64,000 nucleotides of DNA from Nemertoderma westbladi (taxonomy: Eukaryota; Xenacoelomorpha; Nemertodermatida; Nemertodermatidae): the NCBI GenBank assembly GCA_032718475.1, contig JAUCBJ010007300.1:124001-188000 (forward strand), written 5' to 3'. The number at the start of each line of letters is the position of its first letter. The first letter of the stretch is position 1. The translations under genes and the position numbers were made by a program. Of the stretch, positions 9,775 through 20,685 are shown piece by piece. The notes beneath the pieces were generated by a model that saw only the letters and a program-made list of their open reading frames with translations, was not told where the DNA came from and did not search any database.

Positions 9775-12700
9775 GTTACTGGTTGCTGGTGAGTGTGAGT
9801 GATTGCGTATGCACAGTTATAGAACTGTGTACCGGTACTGGTATATATATTCCAGCATATGATATAGTGATATAGATATCATAATATAGTAATAATCTGA
9901 TTGACATATAGTCCAATAAGCAAAAACATCAACTATAGAATTACGCCATAGCTAGACCTATATAACATAGGCAATGAAGGCTTATTATAAGCAGAGTCAG
10001 AGAGAGAGAGTGGGATAATCATCCACTAATTGACAGATGGGATGTGCGGCGTTATGTATAATATAATAACGGTCCGGTACAATATGTAGGCACAGCGCCC
10101 GGACAAGTTCAATTATCGGTACAGAGTAACAGACCAAGTGACTGTGTTTAATGTATAGTGTATAGGTTACTGCTGTATAGGGCTACATGCAGACATGTGT
10201 ATGGCGACGCGACAGGTATTATTGTATGGAGGTAGGCCCCGTACCGTTCCCCGTTTCTGCATATACAATTAGCTTGATACAGGTAGTTATATCATGCACA
10301 ATATCAGTATATAGGCCTATAATTCTAATAATAATAAAGTGGGAATATCATCCACTGGGAGACTGCTGGACTCACTGTACCGGGGATCCAATAATATCAA
10401 GTCCAGACATATTGCAGTAGTCTACTGCCATAATCTTTGCTAGCTTCTGAGCTTGTGGAACATGGACTTGGTCTAATGAAACTGTGATGGGAATATCATC
10501 CTTCGGCCCAGCTCAGGTAGGAGGTATATACGGGTAGCTTAAATATTTACCAAAAATTACTTTATATGTACCGGTACCGGTAATTTGTAACAGTGTCATC
10601 AGTTACTAAGGCCGCATTGCGGAATTGGCATTGAGTTGAGTATATCATTCAATGCACTTGCACTACCGATATTCAGGTATTTGGTATTGGCAACTGGACC
10701 GCATGTACATGGTACATGTGTTAGTCAGTCTCAGTACAGCAGTATACTGTTGTAGTACTGGAAACACAGATATAGGTCTAAGCCAATTCCAGAATTCACT
10801 AATTCAATTTATGAAATGCGTTCATTAGGACTATGCTGCTATGTGGATTGCAGAATTGTGTTATATCGGTACTTGTAGTCATATTCATAATAGCATAAAA
10901 CTACTCTCTGATAGTAGGCTACTTACACACCATACACAATACTGTAAGATAGTACCCAGCTGCTGGGTAGGTACTGTACCGTCTGACCGTACCGGTACAG
11001 GGTACACAGTTAGTCATTACCAGTACTGCATTAGTCAGTTAGTGTAAGCGGGTATATCATCCACTTCTCACTTCTGCAATTATTAATTTGAGATTTTAAC
11101 AAAATCAAAATTGTTGGCTGATTGGCCAAACAATTATTCCTATATGTATATTGCATTGGCCTATTTCAGTATTTGTTTATGTCGCGTAGGTTGGTAAGGA
11201 ACTGTACTGCTGTACAGTGGTACGGATGCCAACGGCCTGGTGTACTAAGTGCATAACTCAGTACCCGGTAACAGATTGGTGCGGTGCCAGGGTGCAGTAC
11301 AGCAGTAGGTCCTATATACACTGATACAGCAGTATCGGCAGATCGGTACTGCATTACTGGGTGAATGGCTGCGGCTGGTATAATTAAATCTATTCCAGTC
11401 CAGTAGCAGTACTCTGGTGGCCCGGGGTCCACTGTCCATATGGTCAGTGGTCACAATTAGTAGTCTGACCTTTCTTTCTTTTATTCTCTTTTCTTTTTAA
11501 CCATGCAGTGCATAGCACCGCCTGGTTGCCAGCTCAGGCTCTAGGTTCAGAGGTTTAAACGGTACTGTACTGCCGTAGGGTAACTAACTGATCTGTTCAG
11601 TTCAGCAGTTCACATTTATTGCATAGTGGGAATATCATCCACTTCCATGTTCCCAGTTAAACATGAACTTGTGTTTCATATGTGGTATATATATGTTGTA
11701 TGGAATAGGTGTGTCAGGAAATTAGGTTTTTATGCTCATGTATGAATAATACATGTCACGCATGCGGTGATACATACACTTAGAAACTGTGTATCGCCAT
11801 TTATGGTATTTATATGTTGCACATATGAATTTATCATAAATAAATGTGTGAGAATGCGCATGTGAATAATATATGTCGAGCATATGTGAAATAGCCATAG
11901 CCAAGACTCAGAGTTAAATTGAAATCCATAAACTATTCAATTCGTAATTGTGTAATCCAGTTCATGGATTTTATATGTTGCACACATGTTTGCCTTATGG
12001 TAATACATGCCTTACAGTAATACATGTACAGAAAAGAATAGCGAGGGGGGATGCGGAATTTGTTGATGTCACTACTCAGCTTTTTACATTAAGAACAAAT
12101 ATCGTTTTAATCAGCAGTATAATACGTTGAATCTATATTTTTTGTTATACTGTATTTTCAAAGTACCGGCTATTTAACCATAATAATGTATAATCAATAC
12201 ATAGGCCTGCTATACGGTTTAAATGATCTGTGAAGGCTGTATGGACACTAAATTGAAGTAACCATAGTCGATCGTCCAATTGTTTTGTTTATTGCATTTG
12301 AGGGCTGGTGGTGGGACACATTCTTAAAATGATAGGCATTTCATAGTCTGATCCTGCAATCGTTCTTCTTAAACACGTCGTGTCGCTTGCAGTTTAGCTA
12401 GTGAATCGCAAATTATTTTATGATATAAAGGCATTTAATTTATCCAACGGATAAGTAAAATAAGTAGTTTATATAAATTAATACAGTAATAGGTTATAGA
12501 TACATTATAGAACATTATAGTAAAAATAAATAAAATATATATATGTATTAATTACACAGCCACATATTAGGGAGTTATTATTTAAATAAAATCGGGTATT
12601 ATAAAATTTATATTTGCTGAAGGTGGAATGCGAGGCTGAGGGTTGTGGGGCGAGCCACGTTGGGTCCTTGATTAAATTATTTTATATTTTACCCATAACA

Positions 12701-13693
12701 GCATAGTCCTTGATTAAATTATTTTATATTTTACCCATAACAGCATAATAAGCCTACCGCTTATCATAGTCCACTCAATTGTTCAGTGATGCAGTGTGTG
12801 ATTTGCCTGCTTTCTGCCTTGCACTATACACATTGTGCTGTGCATGTGCATTGTACAGTGCTGTATTAACAGAATTAGACAAACATATGTTTGGCTGTAT
12901 GGTGGTTTTCACTTGTCAGGTTGTGGTTGTGCATTGTCATCTGCGCTGCTAAGTATCAGTAAGGGGTACAGACATAGACAGATACATACATGCACTATAC
13001 CATCCGTAAGGTAGGCAGGCCTATTGCAGTTCTTATCCCGTTAAAAAATTCAACATATGTTTCATATGTGGTATATATATGTTGTATGTAAAAGATGTCT
13101 TAAAATTAGATATAAAATATCATATGAGCAATTATATGATCTTAGAATTAATTAATTTTCGAAGATTTATCAAAATGAATAATCTATTATAGCTGGAAAT
13201 TAGATAACTTAATTAAATCTAACTAATAGAATACGAATTTACGGATCATCACCAAAATCTAATAAGGATACTCTCATATCACTATGGATTAAATATTTTC
13301 ATATATACTCCGATGCTTCCTTCTCTAAATGTATAGGGTAGGTGTAGGGCCGTAGGATAGGGTGTAGGGATTGGATAGGATAAGGTACTGACGTAGGCTA
13401 CCCCCCCCCCCACACCTCTCTATAGGAAATGCAGACCCACACCAGTGATTGGTCAGTCTCAGTTTAAATTTTTACTCTTTTTGTCGCACTTGTCACATAA
13501 AAAACATATGTGTATCACATGTGAACATTCCACATATGGATCACATTTGACAACACTGTAACATTTACATATATGTATCACATGTCGAATTATTTATGGC
13601 AACCATATATGAAACACATACTCATGTTTAACTGGGTTGTCATGTACTGTGTTACGTAGGCCTACCGGTAGTCATATACCGTATTTCAATATT
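9775..13693 (-). other. 3.9-kb leader between A1 and ORF1
   Basis: No convincing coding frame. Contains five copies of a GTGGGAATATCATCCACTT-like word at about 10010, 10339, 10486, 11048 and 11627. It also holds several TACCGGTA palindromes, a direct repeat of 42 bp at 12665-12747, and a repeated 24-bp block containing GTGGTATATATATGTTG (about 11680 and 13063). Much longer than the leaders usual in this order; it may include older insertions. Confidence 0.7.
12665..12747. repeat. Tandem duplication, 42-bp unit
   Basis: Two adjacent copies of a unit beginning TCCTTGATTAAATTATTTTA and ending ACAGCATA, identical as read. Inside the retrotransposon leader. Confidence 0.85.
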
Positions 13694-13949
13694 TAAAAGA
13701 TATTTTATTATAAAATTAGAATGTGTACGCAATGTATCTGGAAGTCATAAATTAAATTATACGTTATTTTGATTAACAGATTACTGAATCCAGGTACCGT
13801 AATGACTGAATACCAGTAATCATTTGTTAGACAAAGAGATTCCAGTGCACATCCTAGAGGATGGTATAGGAACTTGTTAATTGTACATGTTTTGCGGTAT
13901 CATAAAATATATTGGGCTCAATGCTTTGCAATATTACCCAATACCCATT
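13694..13949 (-). repeat. Split direct repeat A1
   Basis: A 256-bp copy matching A2 at 5033-5285. Seen differences are a 3-bp insertion (GACTGAATACC against GACTTACC) and a couple of substitutions. It forms the 5' end of the minus-strand element. Confidence 0.92.
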
Positions 13950-14221
13950 ATCTAACTAATATTTCAGCAGTGCGAAATAAAATGATATAAAATTGCCCAA
14001 ATCCCATTTCAAATGCATTTGCCTTGTTGGACTATATACTATTATACATACTTATTGTTTTTTATTTGAATGAAATAATATATAATTTCGTATGTATAAC
14101 ATATGTAATCAAATAGTCGCATCAAAGCTTAATGGCCTTGGATTTGTGCTTCTACTTAAGCTTCTGCTTACTTAAGCAGTAAGCATATAGTATAATATGA
14201 AAAATTAATACAAGGCCTTAT

Positions 14222-14540
14222 TCGGTATTATAAGGACGTAGGATCAAGATATTCTGTTACCGAGCTGGAAGTTCTTGCTAATTCTCCTATTCTTAATTAT
14301 CGCTCTCGCCTACTGGAATATAGGTTTACTGTAGAATGGCGAAAAGGGAACGAACATTGTATTCCCATTCCAGAGCCCCAGTAAATAAACCGGATGAGAA
14401 TATTTCAATTACACAAGAAAGTGATGGATTGTGTGGATTTAATCCCTCAAGAAACAGTGAATGATTTTATACTTATGAACTGTGTAGATATGCCAATGAT
14501 GCAGATAAAGAATATCAAGAGTTGATTAAAATGCTATTGA
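14222..14540 (+). pseudogene. Possible Gypsy-like RNase H remnant
   Basis: One frame reads RYSVTELEVLA, then directly NYRSRLLEYRFTVEWRKGNEH. The two pieces resemble the start and end of a Gypsy-type RNase H (YxxxELExLA ... RLxxYxFxVxxxPGKxH) with the middle deleted. Short and decayed; Gypsy assignment is inference. Confidence 0.45.
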
Positions 14541-14761
14541 TTAATTGTTTAATATATTATTTATTAATTATTAATAATATATTTATTTATATTTATTTAT
14601 ATTCTATTTATATTATTATTAATAGGTATTGTAATAGTAATAATTGTTTATTAATTAATTGAATGATTAATGCTGATGATTAATGGATTTGCTACCATAA
14701 TCTCAACCAGATTAATATTAAAGTTAATAAACATCTGTATTTTATTATTTTTGATTGACAG

Positions 14762-14863
14762 GTGCAAATCTGGAACAACATGTTTCATAGAACAACAGAT
14801 GGTGCCGGGATTTCCTAATGAGGAAATGCCTGTTAATATCATATCAGCTATTGGTACTTTTAG
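14762..14863 (+). CDS. Polycystin exon 6 (REJ)
   Basis: Residues 216-248. The junction with exon 5 reads PPQLMI-T-CKSG, the expected REJ continuation, so splicing across the 12-kb intron is well supported. Acceptor TTGACAG, donor GTATGT, exits phase 2. Confidence 0.9.
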
Positions 14864-16051
14864 GTATGTATTTTCTGCACTGACCTGTAATGTTGTATAC
14901 CCACCCATGTACGTACGTACCCTGTTTTGATCCCCCATTCCTTGTAGAAGGCTGTTGAATTGTATAATTGATATATATATGTGTATATATATCATTTTTC
15001 CATTTTATATTAGTAGCAGTTTTTCTGCTACTAATGGATCAGGGTACGATGTCAGATGTAAAGGTCGATGTACTAATGTCTCACGTGCTCAGATGGCCAG
15101 TCGATGAGAGCTGCCCAGTCACTGGTGTATATGTGTCCATTCTTTCTTGAGGGACACCTGTGCAGTGGTAAAGAGGGTTTTCTCGGGAGTCGGATCAAAT
15201 GGAAAAACAGGGTAGATTGGTCTATTGCACTTTTATTATCACCTCCTCATGGCATAATGATAAACGTAAATATACCATAGATATTAACCAACTACAATAA
15301 TTTGACACCATACAGTGGATATCCTAAGAATGTTGTATACACTAACTTCTCAAATCATCAACGGAACCAATATAATGGAAAGCATAATGATAGATGATCG
15401 AGATGGGGGACAGATAGGGCGTGACTGACTCCTGATTGGTTGGTGGCATTCTCTTTGGGTGAGAATGACTTTGTGTAACACAATTGGCCTTAAGTATTCT
15501 AATACTATAATCTGCATACTGGGCTTGGTAGGTTAGAAGATGCAATTATGAATTTGCTTATAGAGGAGGTCTATTAACCATAATTTGTTGGTCTTAATCA
15601 AGTTGGCTTGATTTTTTGGCACATATTCATATTGCTAAATTTCTGTCAGCTGGTACATGTTTGGTACAGCTACACCATCAAGGAGCTTAATTTTAACAAC
15701 ATAATCAATCAATGTTGCATTGCTACATTTACATATATATATCAGCCATGATGTATCGCTGTGATTCGCTGATAACACAATGCCACCATATTTTGCGATT
15801 AGCTGCCAATATGACCGACCTTGGTAGGAATGTAAATGGATGAACACTAAGTTCATAATAAGATCATACACAGGCAGATCAGTTCTACAGTGGTTTATGT
15901 ACATCATTAATTAACAAGTTTTCAGCTTTTAATGCTCAAAGTGCTATAAATTAAATACAGTAGGGTAAATTGTACAAGGTAAGTTAAGTACCGGTGAAAT
16001 ATTTAATGTTAGTATCATTTCAGATAAAGTTTCTTCTCCCAAATTTTCTAG
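14864..16051. other. Intron 6, no gene seen
   Basis: AT-rich. Minus-strand ORFs at 15342-15545, 15635-15907 and 15944-16228 have no recognisable domain; the last is antisense to exon 7. Confidence 0.5.
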
Positions 16052-16166
16052 AGTGATTGCAACATGCACAAATGATTGTGGAGTTCTTGAAGAGTTGGAA
16101 TATCTGTGGAAGTTAAGGAGACTTAAAGATAATAATGCAGCTGAATGGACTGATATGGAAATTAAA
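16052..16166 (+). CDS. Polycystin exon 7 (REJ)
   Basis: Residues 250-287: VIATCTNDCG, then YLWKLRRL, the CxxxC and YxWxL pair typical of the PKD1 REJ module. Acceptor TTTTCTAG. I chose donor GTTAATG at 16167 (phase 0) because exon 8 starts in phase 0. A better-looking donor GTAATA at 16180 would leave phase 1 and has no visible partner. The 3' edge is therefore less sure. Confidence 0.78.
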
Positions 16167-16179
16167 GTTAATGATAACG

Positions 16180-17054
16180 GTAATAATATTACAACTGCAG
16201 CAGTGCAAATCAAAATAAAAAATGTCATGCTTTATTACTATTAACCATTTCATATCATCCACTCCTCCGCTTTATAAGCGACTAAATTGTACTACCCCTT
16301 TTATTTACTTTATAAGCACCAAGTATGAAATTTAATGACACCAATTACACCGTGCCAGTTATAAACCGTTTGTGGGCCTTCGCGTAGCACGAGACTGCGT
16401 AGGTACCAAGTTTGGTTTAATTTCATCAATGATTGGCCGCTACTAGCTAGGGCTATTTGAGATAAGTATCACATTTTTAGTTTTACAATACTCTGTCCTT
16501 CATTAACCTCGTTGCGCTCATCCTTTATTGTCTCAAAATATTTTTCCTAAACGCACATTGACGACCTTTATAACTATGCAAAGTCTCGAAACTGTGTGAG
16601 TAACTGCTGATTTATGGCATATGGATAGTCGTATCCACTGCAAAACTCTGCGTTCGTCCTGTACAACCTGGTCACTAAATGACCCCCCTTGTATCCGCCA
16701 CTGTTACTGTATCATCATCAGATATATAGTTATGTAACCACCTATCGTTATAGTCTAGCTTGGCTAAAGGCTGTATGGTAGGTACAGTTTAAATAATAAT
16801 TAAGCCCAGAGTATAAATTTCAGAATGGAGAATTTTTAGAATTTCAGTTTTATTACAGTGTAAATTAGTCTGAGTAGAGGACACTTTTAAAGTGGGTTGG
16901 ACTAACACTAAAAAAGTGGGCACTAAAAACTACACACGGTAATTTTGTATATCACAACAATACACAACAGCTACCTTTCTCAAGCTTTGACGTGTGTGGG
17001 AATTGTATAATCAAATATAAATTGCTTTAGGACCACAATATTTATTTTTGTTAG
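16180..17054. other. Intron 7, no gene seen
   Basis: No coding signal. A CATATCATCCACTCC word at about 16250 resembles the leader motif of the upstream retrotransposon. Confidence 0.45.
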
Positions 17055-17240
17055 TTATTAAATATCTATTGTAACTGGATAATGTGTGGCCGTCTTAATA
17101 TATCATATACAGATGACGTTGCTCTTGGCAGTACCATGTTCATGGAAGAAGAACTGCATCTAAATATATTTGAGTTGACTGCATTCGGAATTCCTTCAGA
17201 TGATGCCAAACGAATTGGTACGAGCTCAATGTTGTTGAAG
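17055..17240 (+). CDS. Polycystin exon 8 (REJ)
   Basis: Residues 288-349, containing GRLNISYTDD and ELHLNIFELTAFG, the second half of the REJ module. The only AG available in frame is at 17053-17054 (TTGTTAG), and its tract is weak. Donor GTGAGT, phase 0. Confidence 0.82.
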
Positions 17241-17478
17241 GTGAGTTATAATTTTTGTTTTTTATTTATTATTTACATTCCAATGAGGCTAGAAGTCTCA
17301 CTAGAAGCCTTCTAGGTACTATATTTGGTATTTAAATGTGTATATCATTTTAATATATTGTTCAGTTGGATGTGTTTATAAACTATCCAAACAATTATCA
17401 TGAATTTGGGAGTGGTAAAAAATATATCTATAAACTGCTTCCTGTATACAATGCTTTACTGAATAAATAATATTTCAG

Positions 17479-17665
17479 GTGAATTTACCACCGAACCCAG
17501 TTAATCCCGATGATGTATGTATAGCAAGTTTGTGCGACCAGGATGCCCTCAACATACTCAGTGGACCCGGAAATGAGTTCGATAACTTATTATTCTATGA
17601 TATTGATTGCACTGATAACTTTACTGATCCTGAAGGCGACAGATTAACTAACTACAGATTTATAG
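17479..17665 (+). CDS. Polycystin exon 9 (REJ)
   Basis: Residues 350-411: VNLPPNPVNPDDVC and CTDNFTDPEGDRLTNYRF, corresponding to the PPxxGxC and WxDxxxPLxYxF signatures in the C-terminal half of REJ. Acceptor ATTTCAG, donor GTCAGT, exits phase 1. Confidence 0.92.
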
Positions 17666-18308
17666 GTCAGTCTGTTAGAATCATGTCAATTTGATCTAAT
17701 ATTATTATTGCATTCACTAATCCCGTTTAATCCTAAGAACTATACAAAATTAAATTTTCAACAAATTTTTCCCACTGCATTTTGATTGTCTCCCATTTCA
17801 TTATGGATGGGCTTGATCGACCTGAACTGTGGTTCAACGTCGGCAGACACATAAAAAAGCCATCTCCATTCAAAAATCATGTTGCTATGGCACAAGGTTA
17901 TTAACACTTGTCCATTCATACACTATACTGCAGTATGGTCCCTTGGTATATTGTACTGGTGATACATACTGTTTTTTTTAGGATATTTTCTGATTGACAT
18001 GAATTATAGTAGCCTATATTTAAATAGACTACTTCTCCCATTACCAGGAGATAGTACGGGTATTAGGGCCACCCTTGAACCAGCCCAAAGGGGACGGGAG
18101 GGGGGGGGGGGGGGAAGCACAAGTCACCCTGGCCCTGGGCATTCAGGAACTTCAAGCATGTGGGAGCCACATACAACATGGCCTCTATTAGTAATTAAAT
18201 AAATATTAAATAATAAATAAATAGTAAATAATAAATAAATATTAAATTATAAATAAATATTTAAATAATAAATATATATTAAGCTGTTGTCTATAATTCC
18301 ACCCACAG
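17666..18308. other. Intron 9, low-complexity
   Basis: Contains a G-run at about 18093-18113 and an AAATAAATATT-rich tract from about 18195 to 18280. The ORF at 17999-18202 spans these and is not supported. Confidence 0.5.
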
Positions 18309-18475
18309 CCACTCGCAATGTTGGACAAGAACAAGAACTGGTATTTGGTTCCGATTCTAAAGTATCAGTTCGTTTACCCACTGGGCTGAAACGCCACAAT
18401 TACATGGTCAACATATCAGTGGAGGTTTTTGATCTCTATGGTGCTTTTGCAAAATACCACATAGACACAAAGAAG
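18309..18475 (+). CDS. Polycystin exon 10 (end of REJ)
   Basis: Residues 413-467: VSVRLPTGLKRHNYMVNIS and VEVFDLYGAF, the LPxG ... VxDxxGA ending of the REJ region. Acceptor CCCACAG, donor GTAAAT, phase 0. An (AAATAAATATT)-rich low-complexity tract lies just upstream. Confidence 0.92.
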
Positions 18476-18717
18476 GTAAATCTTATTTCTGTAATTTAAC
18501 CTTTGTTTCTAGCCCATCATTGGGTGAGTACAGCTTCTATTATAAAACATGGTGTAGTAGTGGGGAAGCCATGATTATCTATTGGAATATCAGTATTATT
18601 TAGGAATACTCAACTGTATTTATCAACATTATCAATATTATTTCACAGTTAGGTATGAATGAAATTAATGAAATAACTATTTGAGGAAATAAGATAAATT
18701 AAATTGAATATCTATAG

Positions 18718-18838
18718 GTAGAAATGCCTCCTTTACCCGGCGGTGCCAATACAACTGATAGATTGGAGAAAATGGAAGAATTGTTTGTAGCTGTGGATTC
18801 AATGATGACAAAAAATTTTACAAAATATTTACATGAAG
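18718..18838 (+). CDS. Polycystin exon 11 (REJ-GAIN linker)
   Basis: Residues 468-507, PPLPGGANTTDRLEKMEE and a helical continuation. Acceptor TATAG, donor GTTTGT, exits phase 1 and joins exon 12 correctly. Confidence 0.85.
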
Positions 18839-20204
18839 GTTTGTTACCCAACTCTCTATACCTTATTACATGTAAATCTAACATCAACCTAACGATGTAT
18901 GGATTTTTTCTCGGAATATAATATTTTTGATCTCTATTGCAATAAAATTTATGAAATCCCATCAGTGATCCCAAAGTGATTGCTATGTCAAAATCAGAAT
19001 GAGTTACGTAAAGGATGTGGAGTGGAACATGGACAATTCCTATTCTGGCACTGATAATTGAAGGATAATTTAATAATTATCAACAAAGTTTTCGTGCGTG
19101 ATGTGGGTGCTCCTACACTTTAACAAACAATATAACATAGACTACAATCGGGGATGGTAAGATATGTACTGTATGGTTTGTATATTGCTATTATTTCTGA
19201 GTGCTTAATTGATAACTGATATTGAGTAGTGAATTTAGACCAGTAGTGTTAGTTTTTTACATAGCCCAACTCATCCCATATTGCCCTTGTGATGGCCTGT
19301 TAATTGTAAAATATTTGATTCTCTAAAACTATTTAATTATTATTATATGTTGTGGCCGAAATATTGGCATTAGACGAAACCTACAACTTTTCGATAACCC
19401 TAAAGATCTACTGCACTTGCACTATAACCAATCCCCCCACCCGGGACACACATTAATAATACGTAATGTAGTGGGTGACTCCTGTTCACCTTGGATCATG
19501 GATCTGTCAGTCAGGTGAAAACCTTCGAATATAAAAGGGAAAGCATGTTATTCTGAGTAACTGTCAGGTAGAACTGATTAACTGGTACGAACACACCTGT
19601 AAAAAGGTGTTGAACAGATAGTTCCAAAGGAAACTGGTTACTGAAGAATGCATAACAAGGTTATATATATTAAATGTATCCAGACCAGGAAAAAACCCTG
19701 AGTAAAATATCATAAGTATAAAAATAACAATAAGAGTCAGGGAAATTCGACACAAATCCCATATTGTAGAATTAATGTATCTTCTCAATGTTACCTTATC
19801 AATTAAAGCACACAATGGCACATTATTATAACCAAAACAATAAACTAAGGTCATTTGAACATGTTATAGTTTATTTTTGGGAGTAATCAGCTGTTATTTA
19901 CGTTTATTTTCCCTGGAAAAGGATGAATTTTGAATTGTATACAGACGACGATCCCTTCTCCTAAGAATAATAATATAAAATATAATATATGTGTCTTAAA
20001 TTGGAAATATCTGTTTTAAACACAAAACGACTCTACAGAAGTTCTTACGAGCATAGTAGGGCGAACATTTGTGGAATTGAGGGAGCCAAATGTGCACTGG
20101 AAGACAAGACCTAACAACAGGAAGATGGATGTCCAGTAAGTGTTATGGGGTACAGCCCATCATATAATTTTATCGAATATGCAAAACTTCTGAAAATATG
20201 GAAT
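18839..20204. other. Intron 11 proximal part, no gene seen
   Basis: AT-rich; the minus-strand ORF at 19564-19854 shows only hydrophobic low-complexity translation and no family resemblance. Confidence 0.45.
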
Positions 20205-20400
20205 TTGTTGAAGTGGGCACAGCCCAGACTCCTTATAAAGTTATCTCATATGGTAAGGAGCTCCAACTTTGTTATGAGATCCTGAGGGTAGTTGTCCCAA
20301 ACAGCACAAGAGTATTCCAGGTTTAAGCACACAAAAGATTTGTAAATGTTCAGGAGTGCTTCTCTGCTAACCTTGTATTTAACGATTCGTAACATATTAA
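20205..20400 (-). pseudogene. CR1/Jockey-like LINE C-terminal fragment
   Basis: The minus strand reads VSREALLNIYKSFVCLNLEYSCAVWDN with few interruptions. The pattern LxxIYxSFVxxxLEYxxxVWDN is typical of the post-RT region of CR1/Jockey-type LINEs. Short, truncated at both ends, in intron 11. Confidence 0.6.
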
Positions 20401-20542
20401 TGTTTAATTAACTTTATATTATTAATAATAATATTGATAATTGATAAATTTGACTATTAAAATAATAAAGTAATTAATAAACTATAGATTATGGACTTTT
20501 GTAACAAATTGAAATATGTTATTTATTTGTAATACCATTTAG

Positions 20543-20685
20543 GAAGTGCGAGAAATGTTAGTATGATGGCATCAACTATAGCAGCTCTACTCAATGATGT
20601 CATAGACAAATCTGAAGAACCACCGAATGGTGAAGTTGATACCGTCACCACTACAGTAGCTGCTACGACTCAGCCACCTGGAAAT
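20543..20685 (+). CDS. Polycystin exon 12 (Thr/Pro linker, minisatellite at 3' end)
   Basis: Residues 509-555: helix NVSMMASTIAALLNDVID, then a threonine-rich tail ending TTQPPGN. Acceptor CATTTAG, donor GTAAGT at 20686, phase 0. The last 50 bp plus the donor belong to a repeat of about 63 bp that continues into the intron, carrying a second GTAAGT at 20749. Confidence 0.87.

Larger units (their letters stand above)
4794..13949 (-). mobile_element. Ngaro/PAT-like (DIRS order) tyrosine-recombinase retrotransposon
   Basis: On the minus strand the order is A1 (13949-13694), long leader, ORF1, ORF2, YR ORF, B1 (5467-5284), A2 (5285-5033), B2 (4977-4794). These are split direct repeats, A1 ... 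B1A2B2, the structure known from PAT and Ngaro elements. A1 and A2 differ by only a few bases and B1 and B2 look identical, and all three ORFs are open. Such elements integrate via a circular intermediate with a tyrosine recombinase rather than a DDE integrase, so no target duplication is expected. It sits in intron 5 of the polycystin gene, antisense to it. The clade within DIRS needs a phylogeny. Confidence 0.93.

Noticed and set aside
11166-12130. Several 60-88-codon ORFs in the retrotransposon leader
   Set aside because: Short, overlapping on both strands, no domain; consistent with chance in a non-coding leader.
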